A stretch of 64,000 bases of DNA. It comes from Plantibacter sp. Leaf314 (GTDB lineage Bacteria > Actinomycetota > Actinomycetes > Actinomycetales > Microbacteriaceae). Within the stretch, counting starts at the first letter, position 1. Every line of letters starts with the position of its first letter. Made by a program: the position numbers and the translations under genes. Positions 15,945 to 25,206 of this stretch are shown piece after piece. Under the pieces are notes generated by a model. It was given only the letters and a program-made list of their open reading frames with translations, did not search any database and had not been told where the DNA came from. The stretch lies in the NCBI RefSeq assembly GCF_001423185.1, contig NZ_LMOB01000001.1, positions 2,277,889 to 2,341,888 on the forward strand. The letters are read 5' to 3'.

Positions 15945-18509
15945 CTAGAGGCGGGGGTCGATCGGCTCGGACTCCATGGCGAGGACGCCGAAGACCGCCT
16001 GGTGCACCCGCCAGGTCGGCTCACCGGCGACGAACCGCTCCACCGCCTCCACGCCGAGGGCGTACTCGCGGAGCGCCATCGAACGCTTGTGTCCGATGTC
16101 CCGGTCCCGGAGCCGCGAGAGGTTCTCGGGCTCGGTGTAGTCGGGCCCGTAGATGATCCGCAGGTACTCGCGCCCGCGCACCTTGATACCGGGCTGCGCG
16201 AGCGACTTCCCGCCCCGGAGCAGGCCGGCCGTCGGCTTCACGACCATGCCCTCGCCACCCGCGCCGGTGAGCTCCTCCCACCAGGTGGTCGCAGCCTCCT
16301 CCGACGCCGGCGACGTGAGGTCGACCTCGATCGACCGCGTCCGGCGGATGAGCTCGGCATCGGCGTCAGCCAGCCGGTCGGCGAGCGAGAGGTGCCAGGT
16401 GTGGTCGCGACCGAGGTGACTCGTCCCCGTGGACGCGAGGAGCTGGAACGGCGCGAGCTGCACACCGTTCAGTCCGTCCGATGGCGCGGTGTACGGCCGG
16501 TAGGCCGCGACGTACGCCTCGGCGTTCTCCGCCCGTCGACGCGTCCGGTCGAGCAGTCCGGTGACGTCGACGCCGGTCGCCGCAGCCTGCTCCAGCACGC
16601 GGACGGCCGCCGGGACCGCCGCGGTCGCCGCTGCACCGACCGAGGCGTACTGCTCGCGGATCATGCGCTCCGCCTTGATCGACCATGGCAGCAGCTCGCT
16701 GTCGAAGAGCAGCCACGAGGCGTCGAGTTCCTCCCACAGCCCGGCGCGCTCGACGGCGGCGTCCAAGCGGGACAACAGCTGCTGTGTGGTCGCCTCGTCG
16801 AAGAACGGCCGACCGGTGCGCGTGTGGACGGTGCCGCGCCAACCGGCGGGCGCTCCGAAGGGAGCCGGGTCGCGGGTGAGCAGGACGACCGCGCGGGATC
16901 CCATGTGCTTCTCCTCGCACACCACCCGGTCGAGCCCCTCCCGGCGGTACGCCTCGAACGCCTCGGCGGGGTGCTCCAGGAGGTCCTTCCGCTGCGAGGT
17001 GCTCGGTGGGCTCATCGTCGGCGGCAGGTAGACGAGGCGCCGCGGATCGATCGCATAGCGGCTCATCACCTCGAGCGCACCGGCCGCCGCGTCCTCGCGG
17101 ATGCCGACCCGACCCGAGACCCGCGTCTCGATGACCTGCTTACCGAGGACGTCGTCGATGCGCAGCAGCCCCGGGTCCCGCTGCTCGCCGGCGGGTCCGG
17201 TGGGCCGGCCGAGCGGCACGACGGGTTCGTACCAGACCTGCTCGGCGGGAACGTCGACGACCTCGCGCTCCGGCCACCGCAACGCGCTCAGCTTGCCGCC
17301 GAAGACGACGCCGGTGTCGAGGCACATCGTGTTGTTGACCCATTCGGCCTCGAGGGTCGGCACGTGCCCGTAGAGGACGGTCGCCTTGCCCCGGTACTCC
17401 TCCGCCCACGGCAGCCGCACGGGCAGACCGTACTCGTCGGTCTCCCCCGTGGTGTCGCCGTAGAGCGCGAACGACCGCACGCGCCCCGAGGCGCGTCCGT
17501 GATACTGCTCGATCAGTCCGGCGTGCGCGACGACGAGCTTCCCGTCGTCGAGGACGAGGTGGGCGACGAGCTCTCGGCAGAACCGCTCGACCTTGTCGCG
17601 GAAGGCGGCCGGCTCCTCGGCCAGTTGCGCGAGCGACTCGGCGAGCCCGTGCGTGGTCTGCACCCGCTTGCCCTGCAGGGCGCGGACGAGCTTCGACTCG
17701 TGGTTCCCCGGCACCGCCAGCGCGTGTCCGGCGCCCACCATCCCCATCGCGAGGCGCAGCACGCCGGGGGTGTCGGGCCCGCGGTCGACGAGGTCGCCGA
17801 GGAAGATCGCCCGTCGTCCCTCGGGGTGCGCCGCGTCGACCGGACGCCCTTCGGCGTCGCGCTCGATGACGTACCCGAGCTTCGTGAGCAGCGTCTCGAG
17901 TTCACTCCGGCAGCCGTGGACGTCGCCGATCGCGTCGAACGGGCCGCGCTCCTGACGGCGGTCGTTGAGGAGCGGTTCGCGGACGAACGACGCCTCGGCG
18001 ATCGCGTCGACCCCGGACAGGACGTGGACCTTCCGGAACCCCTCCTTGCCGAGGTGCCGCAGCGATCGCCGCAACTGGTCCTGCTGGCGGGTGATGACGG
18101 CCGACCCGAACGACCGGTCCTGACGAGCCGCGTTGCGCTCGATGCACACCCGCTCCGGGACGTCGAGGACGACGGCGACGGGCAGGACGTCGTGACTGCG
18201 CGCCAGGTCGATCAGCGACTTCCGGGAGGCCGGTTGGACGTTGGTCGCGTCGATGACGGTCAACAGTCCGGCGTCGAGACGGCGGGCTGCGACGTCGCGG
18301 AGGGCGGCGAACGCGTCGGCGCTGGCGGCCTGGTTGTTCTCGTCGTTGGACACGAGCCCGCGGAAGAAGTCGCTCGAGAGGGTCTCGAACCGACCGAAGT
18401 GCTCGGCGGCGAAGGTCGACTTGCCGGAACCGCTCACACCGATGAGGACCACGAGCGACAGCTCGGGGATCGGGAGCGCCGCCGTCCGGGGCGGTTCGAG
18501 GTCGCTCAT
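15945..18509 (-). CDS. pnkp: Pnkp polynucleotide kinase-phosphatase-ligase (RNA repair)
   Basis: An 854-residue three-module RNA repair enzyme. The kinase P-loop is GVSGSGKST (24-32). The 2',3'-phosphatase follows with GDVHG (195-199), GDLVDRGPD and PGNHE. The C-terminal ligase-like adenylyltransferase has the lysine motif KHMGSR (Lys534-Arg539). In characterised bacteria Pnkp works with Hen1 to heal and seal tRNAs cut by ribotoxins. The gene overlaps hen1 by ATGA, as expected for a complex. All key motifs are intact. Its 3' end lies 2 bases from the convergent Lrp gene. Confidence 0.95.
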   Translation of the reverse strand: MSDLEPPRTAALPIPELSLVVLIGVSGSGKSTFAAEHFGRFETLSSDFFRGLVSNDENNQAASADAFAALRDVAARRLDAGLLTVIDATNVQPASRKSLIDLARSHDVLPVAVVLDVPERVCIERNAARQDRSFGSAVITRQQDQLRRSLRHLGKEGFRKVHVLSGVDAIAEASFVREPLLNDRRQERGPFDAIGDVHGCRSELETLLTKLGYVIERDAEGRPVDAAHPEGRRAIFLGDLVDRGPDTPGVLRLAMGMVGAGHALAVPGNHESKLVRALQGKRVQTTHGLAESLAQLAEEPAAFRDKVERFCRELVAHLVLDDGKLVVAHAGLIEQYHGRASGRVRSFALYGDTTGETDEYGLPVRLPWAEEYRGKATVLYGHVPTLEAEWVNNTMCLDTGVVFGGKLSALRWPEREVVDVPAEQVWYEPVVPLGRPTGPAGEQRDPGLLRIDDVLGKQVIETRVSGRVGIREDAAAGALEVMSRYAIDPRRLVYLPPTMSPPSTSQRKDLLEHPAEAFEAYRREGLDRVVCEEKHMGSRAVVLLTRDPAPFGAPAGWRGTVHTRTGRPFFDEATTQQLLSRLDAAVERAGLWEELDASWLLFDSELLPWSIKAERMIREQYASVGAAATAAVPAAVRVLEQAAATGVDVTGLLDRTRRRAENAEAYVAAYRPYTAPSDGLNGVQLAPFQLLASTGTSHLGRDHTWHLSLADRLADADAELIRRTRSIEVDLTSPASEEAATTWWEELTGAGGEGMVVKPTAGLLRGGKSLAQPGIKVRGREYLRIIYGPDYTEPENLSRLRDRDIGHKRSMALREYALGVEAVERFVAGEPTWRVHQAVFGVLAMESEPIDPRL

Positions 18510-19909
18510 GAGATGCCCTTCCGGAAGATCGCGAGCTGCGTGGGCGAACCGAGCTGCGGGTCGACGTCGCCGACCGTGCGGTACTCGACGTCGTAGCCGT
18601 GGCGTGCGGCGAGCGCCGTGCACCAGCTCGCGAACTCCTGGCGGTCCCATTCGAAGCGGTGGTCGGGGTGCCGGAACCCGCCCGCCGGCAGCGACGGGTA
18701 GAGGGCGTTGTACTCGCGGTTCGGGGTCGTGACGATCACCGTCTCGGGAGCCGCTGCGCCGAAGATCGAGGCTTCGAGTGCGTCGAGGCGCTCGGCGTCG
18801 ATGTGTTCGACGACCTCCATGAGGACGATCGCGTCGAGCCCGTGCAGCCGGGAGTCGGCGTAGGTCGCCGAGGACTGCAGCAGCTGGATGCGTTCGCGGA
18901 CGCGGTCGCTCGCATCGCGGAGCCCGAGGCGTTCCGAGGCGGTCGTGAGGGCGCGGACGGAAACATCGGTGCCGATCACGGCGGTGAACTGCGGATCCGC
19001 GATCAGGCGGGTGAGGAGGGAGCCCTCGCCGCAGCCGACGTCGGCGACCGAGCGCGCTCGGACGTCGGCGAGCGCCTGGAGCACCGCTTCGGCGCGGAGG
19101 CCGGCCAGCGCGGGGGAGCGTGTCGCGCGCGCAGCCGCGGCACCCTCCTCGCCCTCGGCTCCGTCCGCTGATGCTCCCGGGTCGAGGAGCGCCTGCGCGT
19201 CGCTGACCATCCGCGACTGGTGCGCGAGGTACCGCTTCGTGATCAGATCCCGATCGGGGTGGTCGGCCAACCATCCTTCGCCCGCGCGGAGCAGCTTGCC
19301 GACCTCGTCGTCGGACACCCAGTAGTGCTTGGCGTCGTCGAGGACGGGCAGCAGCACGTAGAGCTGGCGGAGTGCGTCCGAGAGCCGCAGGTGTCCGGTC
19401 AGTTCGAGGTCGACGTATCGCGAGTCGCCCCAGGCGGGGACCGTCGGGTCGAGTGGGATCGCCCGTTCGGTGACGTCCCAGCCGAGCGGGGTGAAGAGCC
19501 TGGTCGCCAGCTGGTCCAGGCCGCGCGAGGGCACCGCCGCGACCGTGATCGTCAGCGGGAGGGCTGCTGCGGCGAGCTCGGGGTGGGAGTCGCTGCGGCC
19601 GGTCATGGCGCTGCGGAACACCTGCCCGATCGCGACGGCGACCATGGACGACGACGCGTACGGTCGGTCGTTCACGTACTGCGAGAGCGACGCGATGTCG
19701 CCGCCGCCGAAGCGCTTCTGCCGGACGAGCGCGATCGCGTCGACCTCGAGGAGCAGCGCGATGGTGCACCGTTCGTCCGTCGCCTCCGGGTAGAACACGT
19801 GGGCGCGCCCGACGCTGAGGTCGAAGCTCTGCGCCCGCGCCGGGTGTTTGCGGACGAGATGACCGAGGTCGGCGGCCGACGGCGCGGTCGAGGTGATGGT
19901 GACGAGCAC
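18506..19909 (-). CDS. hen1: Hen1 3'-terminal RNA ribose 2'-O-methyltransferase
   Basis: A 467-residue bacterial Hen1. The N-terminal half (MLVTITSTAPSAADLGHLVR, then FDLSVGRAHVFYPEATDERC) is the domain that activates the Pnkp ligase. The C-terminal half is the SAM methyltransferase, with VADVGCGEGSLLTRLI and the metal-site EVVEHIDAERL. Hen1 methylates the 2'-OH at the break before sealing, protecting the repaired RNA from being cut again at the same place. It is the first gene of the hen1-pnkp pair, with a 4-base overlap. Confidence 0.95.
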   Translation of the reverse strand: MLVTITSTAPSAADLGHLVRKHPARAQSFDLSVGRAHVFYPEATDERCTIALLLEVDAIALVRQKRFGGGDIASLSQYVNDRPYASSSMVAVAIGQVFRSAMTGRSDSHPELAAAALPLTITVAAVPSRGLDQLATRLFTPLGWDVTERAIPLDPTVPAWGDSRYVDLELTGHLRLSDALRQLYVLLPVLDDAKHYWVSDDEVGKLLRAGEGWLADHPDRDLITKRYLAHQSRMVSDAQALLDPGASADGAEGEEGAAAARATRSPALAGLRAEAVLQALADVRARSVADVGCGEGSLLTRLIADPQFTAVIGTDVSVRALTTASERLGLRDASDRVRERIQLLQSSATYADSRLHGLDAIVLMEVVEHIDAERLDALEASIFGAAAPETVIVTTPNREYNALYPSLPAGGFRHPDHRFEWDRQEFASWCTALAARHGYDVEYRTVGDVDPQLGSPTQLAIFRKGIS

Positions 19910-19991
19910 AGGTCCATCCGTCCGGTCGGCGTCGGGGTTCTGGAAAGCCTAGCGTCGGTCGTCGTGAGCGCCTCTGCCGCACCGGCCAGGG

Positions 19992-20603
19992 TCAGCGGGG
20001 CAGACCGGACCGCCCCCAGACGAGGAGGGCAAGGTACGCCGGGAGGGAGAGACCGAAGAACGGCAGGAGCGTCGGGAACAGGTAGCAGAGCAGGGCGAAC
20101 GTCGCCACGCCGAGGAGGAGCAGCAGGGCCGTGAACGGCCGACGCGCGACGAGGGCGCCGGCCCCGACGAGCCACGCCCGGGCCGAGGCGTCGGGTTGCA
20201 GGGCCGCCGACGCGGGGAGCGCGAGCAGCAGCAGCCCGAGGGCGAGCGCCACGGGTACGGTGGCGGCGAGCAGGGCGATCGCGATCGCCGATCCCTGTTC
20301 GAGTTGTGCGGTCAGGAAGGCGACGTCGACGACGAGCATCGCGACGACGACGACGACCCCGACACCGAGTGGGAGCGACCGCCGCCAGCTCGCCGCGAAC
20401 TCCCGGAAGACGCCGGTGAAGACCGCATCGTCCTCCCCGGCCAGCCAACGACGCATCGAACGACCGGCAGCGATGACGGCGGGGACGGCGGTCACCACAC
20501 CGAGCGACAGGACGGCGGCGGCCAGGCCCGCGGCGGCGATGTTCATCGGGTGGACGAGTGCTCCCAGCAGCCGACCCTCCCAGCCGGTGCGCTTCACTGC
20601 CAT
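19992..20603 (-). CDS. YesL-like (DUF624) membrane protein
   Basis: A 203-residue protein with an N-terminal helix (PMNIAAAGLAAAVLSLG) and further hydrophobic segments at about 83-105, 112-135 and 157-195, so four or five membrane helices. Size and layout match the DUF624/YesL group, which is found in polysaccharide utilisation operons and has no settled role. The ATG at 20603 is preferred because GGAAGG lies 9 bases before it. An in-frame ATG at 20612 overlaps the lyase stop as ATGA but has no spacing to the same GGAAGG. Last gene of the heparinase operon. Confidence 0.75.
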   Translation of the reverse strand: MAVKRTGWEGRLLGALVHPMNIAAAGLAAAVLSLGVVTAVPAVIAAGRSMRRWLAGEDDAVFTGVFREFAASWRRSLPLGVGVVVVVAMLVVDVAFLTAQLEQGSAIAIALLAATVPVALALGLLLLALPASAALQPDASARAWLVGAGALVARRPFTALLLLLGVATFALLCYLFPTLLPFFGLSLPAYLALLVWGRSGLPR

Positions 20604-20608
20604 GCCGC

Positions 20609-22576
20609 TCATCCTTCCAGCCTCCGTCCCGCGAAACCGTTGCCGACCGCGTCCATCCCTGGCAGCCGCGGCCGCGAGCCGTCGAGCCGCACGATCACCT
20701 GTTCCACGTCCACGAGTCCAGGCACCGTCACGACCAGCGCCCCGTCGTCCTCGGCCATCGTCGCGGCCCGCGGCACCGGCAGGCCGAAGGGGACGGGTTG
20801 CAGGACGGACACGAACCGCAGCGAGCTGGATGGCGCCGAGGTTCGACGCAGCGTGTGCTGGACCCGCTCGATCTCGAGCCCCGGTGTCGACGAGGTCGGG
20901 TTCGCCTGGACCGCCGTCGGATGCACGACGTCGACCGAATCGACGTCGTCGAGCACGGTCACAAGGAGCCCCGCGGCGCCGGCGGGCGCGAGCCGTCGGC
21001 CGTCGTCCAACAGCGCCACCGGGTTCGTGGTCTGCAGCAACCAGGTCCACGTCCGCTCGGTGTCGGCTTCGACGTCGTCGACGAGGATGAGCGCACCGTT
21101 CGGTGTCCGCACGAGGTGACGCCGGAGCCGGCGGATCCCGAGGTCCGGCGCGTACAGGGCGCCGATCTCACTGACGGTGTGCACCCAGTCATCGGCGAGC
21201 GTGACCTCGAGCATCTCGCCGACGCGGTCCTCGGCGAGCCCGGCGTGGACGTCGTAGTGCCCCTCACGTCCGTACCCGACCCCGTCGACGAGCACCCCGT
21301 TGTGGTGCTCGGTCCGCTTCCGGGAGGAGTAGCCCTCGTCGATCGCGAGGTACTCGCCGCCGCCGAGGAGGACGAACGCGCCAGCGTCGGGGTGGTGATG
21401 ACCGGTGTTCAGCGTCGTCCAGCCCCGCTCGCGCCGCAGTCGGTGCGACTCCCGCCACGCCCGCCAGCCACCGCCGGGTGACGCTTTGACCGAGACGAGC
21501 GTCGCATCCGCGTCCCACGACGTCCGGCCGGCCACGAGGCCGAGATCGGGGAAGTACCTCGACGTGGGGAGCTCCTCCGGGCCGACCGACTCGACCGTGG
21601 GGTCGAACCAGAGCAGCTCCTGATAGGCCTCTGGCAGCACGCCCGGACGCACACCGCTCTGCGACGCCTCCCGCCAGAGGAGGTCGGTGGACACACGATC
21701 GGCCAACCACTGGGCCTGCGGGATCCGATACTCGGCGGCCAGCTTCCGGTACAGCGCGACCGAGTGTCCACTGCGGTGGTCGTGGCAGTCGCCGTGGTCG
21801 ACGATGCGCTCGAGGTCCGGAGCGGACTGGTGAAGGCGGAACCAGAAGGTCTCCCGGAGGTGCTCGCTCCGCGGGAACCAGTCGATCCCCTCGGCGGCCC
21901 GCAGCACGTCGAGATAACTCGCCAGCCACGGCTCGCCGTAGCGCCAGTACACGACGCCCTCGTGGTTCGAGCCGTCAGCGGGCAGGAGGTCGAGGACCTC
22001 GTCGAAGTTGGCCTTCGCGCGCTCGGTCCACGCCAGCGCGTCGGGATGCTCATCGGCCAGCACGTACCCGGCGGTGGCGAGACCGGTGAAGCAGATCCAA
22101 TTGTGGTTCTGCCAGTACGAGGACGACCACCAGTCGCCCTCGGTCTCCACGGCGAAGTCGAACAGGCGGGTCCCCTGCAGGATCAGGCGATCGCGGAGTC
22201 GGGTCCGCTCCCCCTCGTCGAGCGCATCGCCCGCCCAGGCGAAGGCCAGCGACAGGCCGTGGAGCAGCCAGCCGGCATCGAGGTCGTGGTCCGGCAGGTG
22301 GGCGCGACCCCAGTGCTCGAACGCCAGCGGCGGTGCGAGCCAGCGTCGCAGCTCCTCGAGGTACTGCGGCTGCCCGGTCAGCCGGTGGGCGAGCGCGAGG
22401 TTCGCGGCGGCCGGGCCGAAGAAGGTGATCGAGGCCAGCGGGTGCTCCGAGGGAAGTTCGATCCCCCGCAGCCGTTCGCACTCGTCGAGCAGGCGACGGA
22501 ACTCGCGACGCCGCACGCCCGTCAGCTCGGCGCGGAGGCGGTCCTCCCGGCCATCGAGGAGCAGTGCCGGGATCAC
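20609..22576 (-). CDS. Heparinase II/III-family polysaccharide lyase (first copy)
   Basis: A 655-residue protein without signal peptide, so probably acting in the cytosol on imported oligosaccharides. The N-terminal alpha/alpha toroid carries QNHNWICFTGLATAGY and DGSNHEGVVYWRYGEPW, where Asn, His, Glu and Tyr are typical catalytic-region residues. The C-terminal beta-sandwich has the conserved LNTGHHHPDAGAFVLLGGGE and RTEHHNGVLVDG. This places it in the heparinase II/III-like lyases of uronic-acid polysaccharides. The exact glycan cannot be read. It starts at GTG, overlapping the second lyase by GTGA. Confidence 0.82.
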   Translation of the reverse strand: MIPALLLDGREDRLRAELTGVRRREFRRLLDECERLRGIELPSEHPLASITFFGPAAANLALAHRLTGQPQYLEELRRWLAPPLAFEHWGRAHLPDHDLDAGWLLHGLSLAFAWAGDALDEGERTRLRDRLILQGTRLFDFAVETEGDWWSSSYWQNHNWICFTGLATAGYVLADEHPDALAWTERAKANFDEVLDLLPADGSNHEGVVYWRYGEPWLASYLDVLRAAEGIDWFPRSEHLRETFWFRLHQSAPDLERIVDHGDCHDHRSGHSVALYRKLAAEYRIPQAQWLADRVSTDLLWREASQSGVRPGVLPEAYQELLWFDPTVESVGPEELPTSRYFPDLGLVAGRTSWDADATLVSVKASPGGGWRAWRESHRLRRERGWTTLNTGHHHPDAGAFVLLGGGEYLAIDEGYSSRKRTEHHNGVLVDGVGYGREGHYDVHAGLAEDRVGEMLEVTLADDWVHTVSEIGALYAPDLGIRRLRRHLVRTPNGALILVDDVEADTERTWTWLLQTTNPVALLDDGRRLAPAGAAGLLVTVLDDVDSVDVVHPTAVQANPTSSTPGLEIERVQHTLRRTSAPSSSLRFVSVLQPVPFGLPVPRAATMAEDDGALVVTVPGLVDVEQVIVRLDGSRPRLPGMDAVGNGFAGRRLEG

Positions 22577-24387
22577 GGCAGCAGCTCCCGCTCGAGCGTC
22601 CGCCCGTCGGCCAGAGCGATGACCAGACGCCCGGCGTTGAGCCCGATCGACGCGATCGGCGACTCATCCGCCTCGGCGAAGACCGACACGAAGGTGACGC
22701 TCGGGGCCGTCGCCGTCCAGTCACCGACGGCGAGGGGCACGGTCGGGTCGTCCGACGGCCCTCTGCCCGGGGCGTCCACGAGGACGGAGGCGACGTCCGC
22801 GACATGGTGCCCGTGCAGCCGTCGCCCTGCTGGGCCGGACCAGCCGGTGCGCCAACCGTCTCCGTGCTGCACGACCTCGAACGGCACGGCTGGCCGGAAG
22901 GCAGTGGTGAAGCTGCGGGCGGAGCCGTCGGTAGTCGTCGCGCGGACGACGTCCACGAGGATCCCCCCGATGGACTCGACCCGCCGTTCGAGCAGGACGC
23001 CGTCGATCGCCTCGTCGGAGGACGCCTGGACGAGCGTCGTGTCGGTGGCGGGGTCGACCTCCCAGCGCTCCACGCGGGCGGAGCTCTCGAGCTGGTCCGC
23101 GTCGTCCGCGCGGACGGTCGGGTGCGCGGTCGTCCTCGCGTAGTGGCCGCGCCGCAGCGCACTGCCGTAGGGCGGGACGCCGGGAGCGGGCTGCCATGCG
23201 ACGCCGTCGCCGTAGAGGTACAGGGCGAGCGTGTCGAGATGCCCGTGCGAGCCGCCGTGCGGTCCGGCGTCGAGCACCGCCTGCAGGGAGCTCGCCTCGG
23301 AGCGGACGACCGCGTACCCGACGTCGGCGAAGAGCACCGAGCCGCGGTCGAGGACGTCGCCGGGGGCAGGGAGCGGTGTTCCGGAGAACCACCCGTCGAG
23401 GAGGTCCTCGAGTCCGTCGTGACGCTCGCCGATCCGCCGCCGGGCCCAGGCCTCGACGGTGTCGAGACCGGTCCCGTCCCAGAGCTGCCCGGCGAGGACG
23501 CAGATCTCCAACACTTCGAGGTGGACACCGAGTCGGTCGTAGGGGCCGTCGTGCAGCATCGGCAGTCGGCCGTCCGGTCCGGCGAAGCCGACGAGCACAT
23601 CGACCATCCGGCGCAGCCGCCGGACGAGGGCGGGGTCGAGCGCCGCCTGGTCCGCTCCAGCGAAGGTGAGGAGATAGGCGCGGAGCACGAACAGGTGGTA
23701 GTAGGTGGACCCCTCCCACTCCCAGCCGTCCTGGCCGAGGGCGACGGCCGAGTGTTCGACGGCCTGCGCGATCCATCGCTCCTGATCGCCGTGCGGGGTG
23801 GGCGCGGCCAGGGCGGCGAGCGCGCGGGTGATCAGGGCACCGGCGGCGTCGAGCCAGGCGACGTAATTGCTCGTGAGGTCGTCGCGGTCGTCGACGAGCA
23901 CCCGGCGGGACTCGACGATGGTGTCGAGGAGCGCGCCGAGCATCGTCGCGACGGGGGCACCCATCGTCTCCCTGGCCGCCGGCTCGTCGGCGAGCACGAC
24001 GACCGCGTCGGCGATCTGCGTCGCCCAGATCGCCTCCGTCAGCGCCTGCTTGAAGAGCTTGCCCTGGAGCATCCAGCTCTCACTGTCGCGGTTCCACTCG
24101 GCCGTGATCTCGGCGCAGTAGTCGGCGAACTCGCGCACGACGGCGAGCGCCTGTGCCTGGTCGGCGGGGTCGCCGTGTCGTCGGAAGCGGCGCGCCGCCG
24201 TGCGCGCGAGTCGAGCCGCCGCCTGATGTTCGAGCACCAACCAGGCCGAGGCGTACGGCTCGCCGCGCAGTTCGCAGCCGTAGGTGCAGACGAAGGCGTC
24301 GCCGCGCGCTTCGAGCAGCTCGGTGCCGTGGGTGGGGCAGACGAAGTCGTGCCACCACCCGCCTCGCGCCCGGGTGACGGTGGTCAT
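22573..24387 (-). CDS. Heparinase II/III-family lyase (second copy)
   Basis: A 604-residue protein, again without signal peptide. The N-terminus has a CPTHG...CTYGC pair of Cys-containing turns that may bind zinc. The toroid includes WMLQGKLFKQALTEAIWA and EGSTYYHLFVLRAYLL. The heparinase-type C-terminal motif is AGPHGGSHGHLDTLALYLYG, with the conserved His. It is a distant relative of its downstream neighbour, so the two likely act in sequence on one substrate. It starts by ATGA overlap with the SDR gene. Confidence 0.82.
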   Translation of the reverse strand: MTTVTRARGGWWHDFVCPTHGTELLEARGDAFVCTYGCELRGEPYASAWLVLEHQAAARLARTAARRFRRHGDPADQAQALAVVREFADYCAEITAEWNRDSESWMLQGKLFKQALTEAIWATQIADAVVVLADEPAARETMGAPVATMLGALLDTIVESRRVLVDDRDDLTSNYVAWLDAAGALITRALAALAAPTPHGDQERWIAQAVEHSAVALGQDGWEWEGSTYYHLFVLRAYLLTFAGADQAALDPALVRRLRRMVDVLVGFAGPDGRLPMLHDGPYDRLGVHLEVLEICVLAGQLWDGTGLDTVEAWARRRIGERHDGLEDLLDGWFSGTPLPAPGDVLDRGSVLFADVGYAVVRSEASSLQAVLDAGPHGGSHGHLDTLALYLYGDGVAWQPAPGVPPYGSALRRGHYARTTAHPTVRADDADQLESSARVERWEVDPATDTTLVQASSDEAIDGVLLERRVESIGGILVDVVRATTTDGSARSFTTAFRPAVPFEVVQHGDGWRTGWSGPAGRRLHGHHVADVASVLVDAPGRGPSDDPTVPLAVGDWTATAPSVTFVSVFAEADESPIASIGLNAGRLVIALADGRTLERELLP

Positions 24388-25148
24388 CGGAAGTTGGCCC
24401 CTCCGTTGATGTCGACGACCTGACCGGTCACGAAGGACGACAGCTCGGAGGCGAGGAACAGGGCGACCCCGGCGACGTCGTCGACGGTACCGGCGCGTCC
24501 GAGCGGGATGCCGGCGACGATCCCCTCCTGCGCCTTGGTGGGGGTGAAGGTGTTGTGGAACGCCGTGTCGCCGATGAACCCGGGGGCGACCGCGTTCACC
24601 GTCACGCCGGCGGGTGCGATCTCCTTGGCGAGCGCCCGGGTGAACCCGATGACGCCGGCCTTCGCCGCCGCGTACGGCACCGAGCCCGCTCCGCCGCCGT
24701 TCTCGCTGGCGAGGGACGACATGAGGATCACGCGGCCGGCACCGGAGGCGGTGAGCGCGGGGAGTGCGGCGCGGGTGACGGCGAAGCTGCTGGTGAGGTT
24801 CACATCGAGCACCTGGTGCCAGTGCTCGTCGGTCATCTCGGCGATCGTGGACCGCCCGACGAGGTGACCGGCGTTGTTGACGAGGATGTCGAGGCCGCCG
24901 AGCGCCTCGGTCGCCTGCCGCACCACCGCGTCCGCCTGGGCCGAGTCGGTCAGGTCGCCCTGGATCGCGACGGCCGTCCGACCGGCGGCGGTGAGCTCGT
25001 CCACGATCGCGGCGGCACCGTCGGCGCTCGACGCGTAGTGCACGGCGACGTCCGCTCCGCTGGCTCCGAGGGCCCGGGCGATCGCGGCTCCGATGCCGGC
25101 GCCTCCGCCGGTGACGAGGGCGCGGCGGCCGGTGAGGTCGATCTGCAT
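24384..25148 (-). CDS. SDR-family dehydrogenase of the lyase operon
   Basis: A 254-residue classical SDR resembling FabG and KduD. TGGGAGIGAAIARALG (about 13-28) binds cofactor. NNAGHLVG is at about 91-98, Ser lies in ILMSSLASENGG, and YAAAK holds the active-site pair. In operons with uronate lyases such enzymes usually reduce or oxidise unsaturated uronate products such as DEH or 5-keto-4-deoxyuronate. That role is inferred from the neighbours only. Start preceded by AAAGGAATCACC. Confidence 0.88.
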   Translation of the reverse strand: MQIDLTGRRALVTGGGAGIGAAIARALGASGADVAVHYASSADGAAAIVDELTAAGRTAVAIQGDLTDSAQADAVVRQATEALGGLDILVNNAGHLVGRSTIAEMTDEHWHQVLDVNLTSSFAVTRAALPALTASGAGRVILMSSLASENGGGAGSVPYAAAKAGVIGFTRALAKEIAPAGVTVNAVAPGFIGDTAFHNTFTPTKAQEGIVAGIPLGRAGTVDDVAGVALFLASELSSFVTGQVVDINGGANFR

Positions 25149-25206
25149 GGTGATTCCTTTGCTGGTGTTCGGTCCGCTCGGGGTGAGCGGTGGGCGGGGT
25201 CGCCGA

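Noticed and set aside
18510..19982. Long in-frame extension upstream of the Pnkp start
   Set aside because: It is the shadow of hen1 in another frame: Arg/Pro-rich, no family resemblance, while the ATG at 18509 overlaps the hen1 stop as ATGA.
22050..23600. Second long frame inside the heparinase genes
   Set aside because: Ser/Thr/Arg-rich frame shadow of two well-supported lyase genes.
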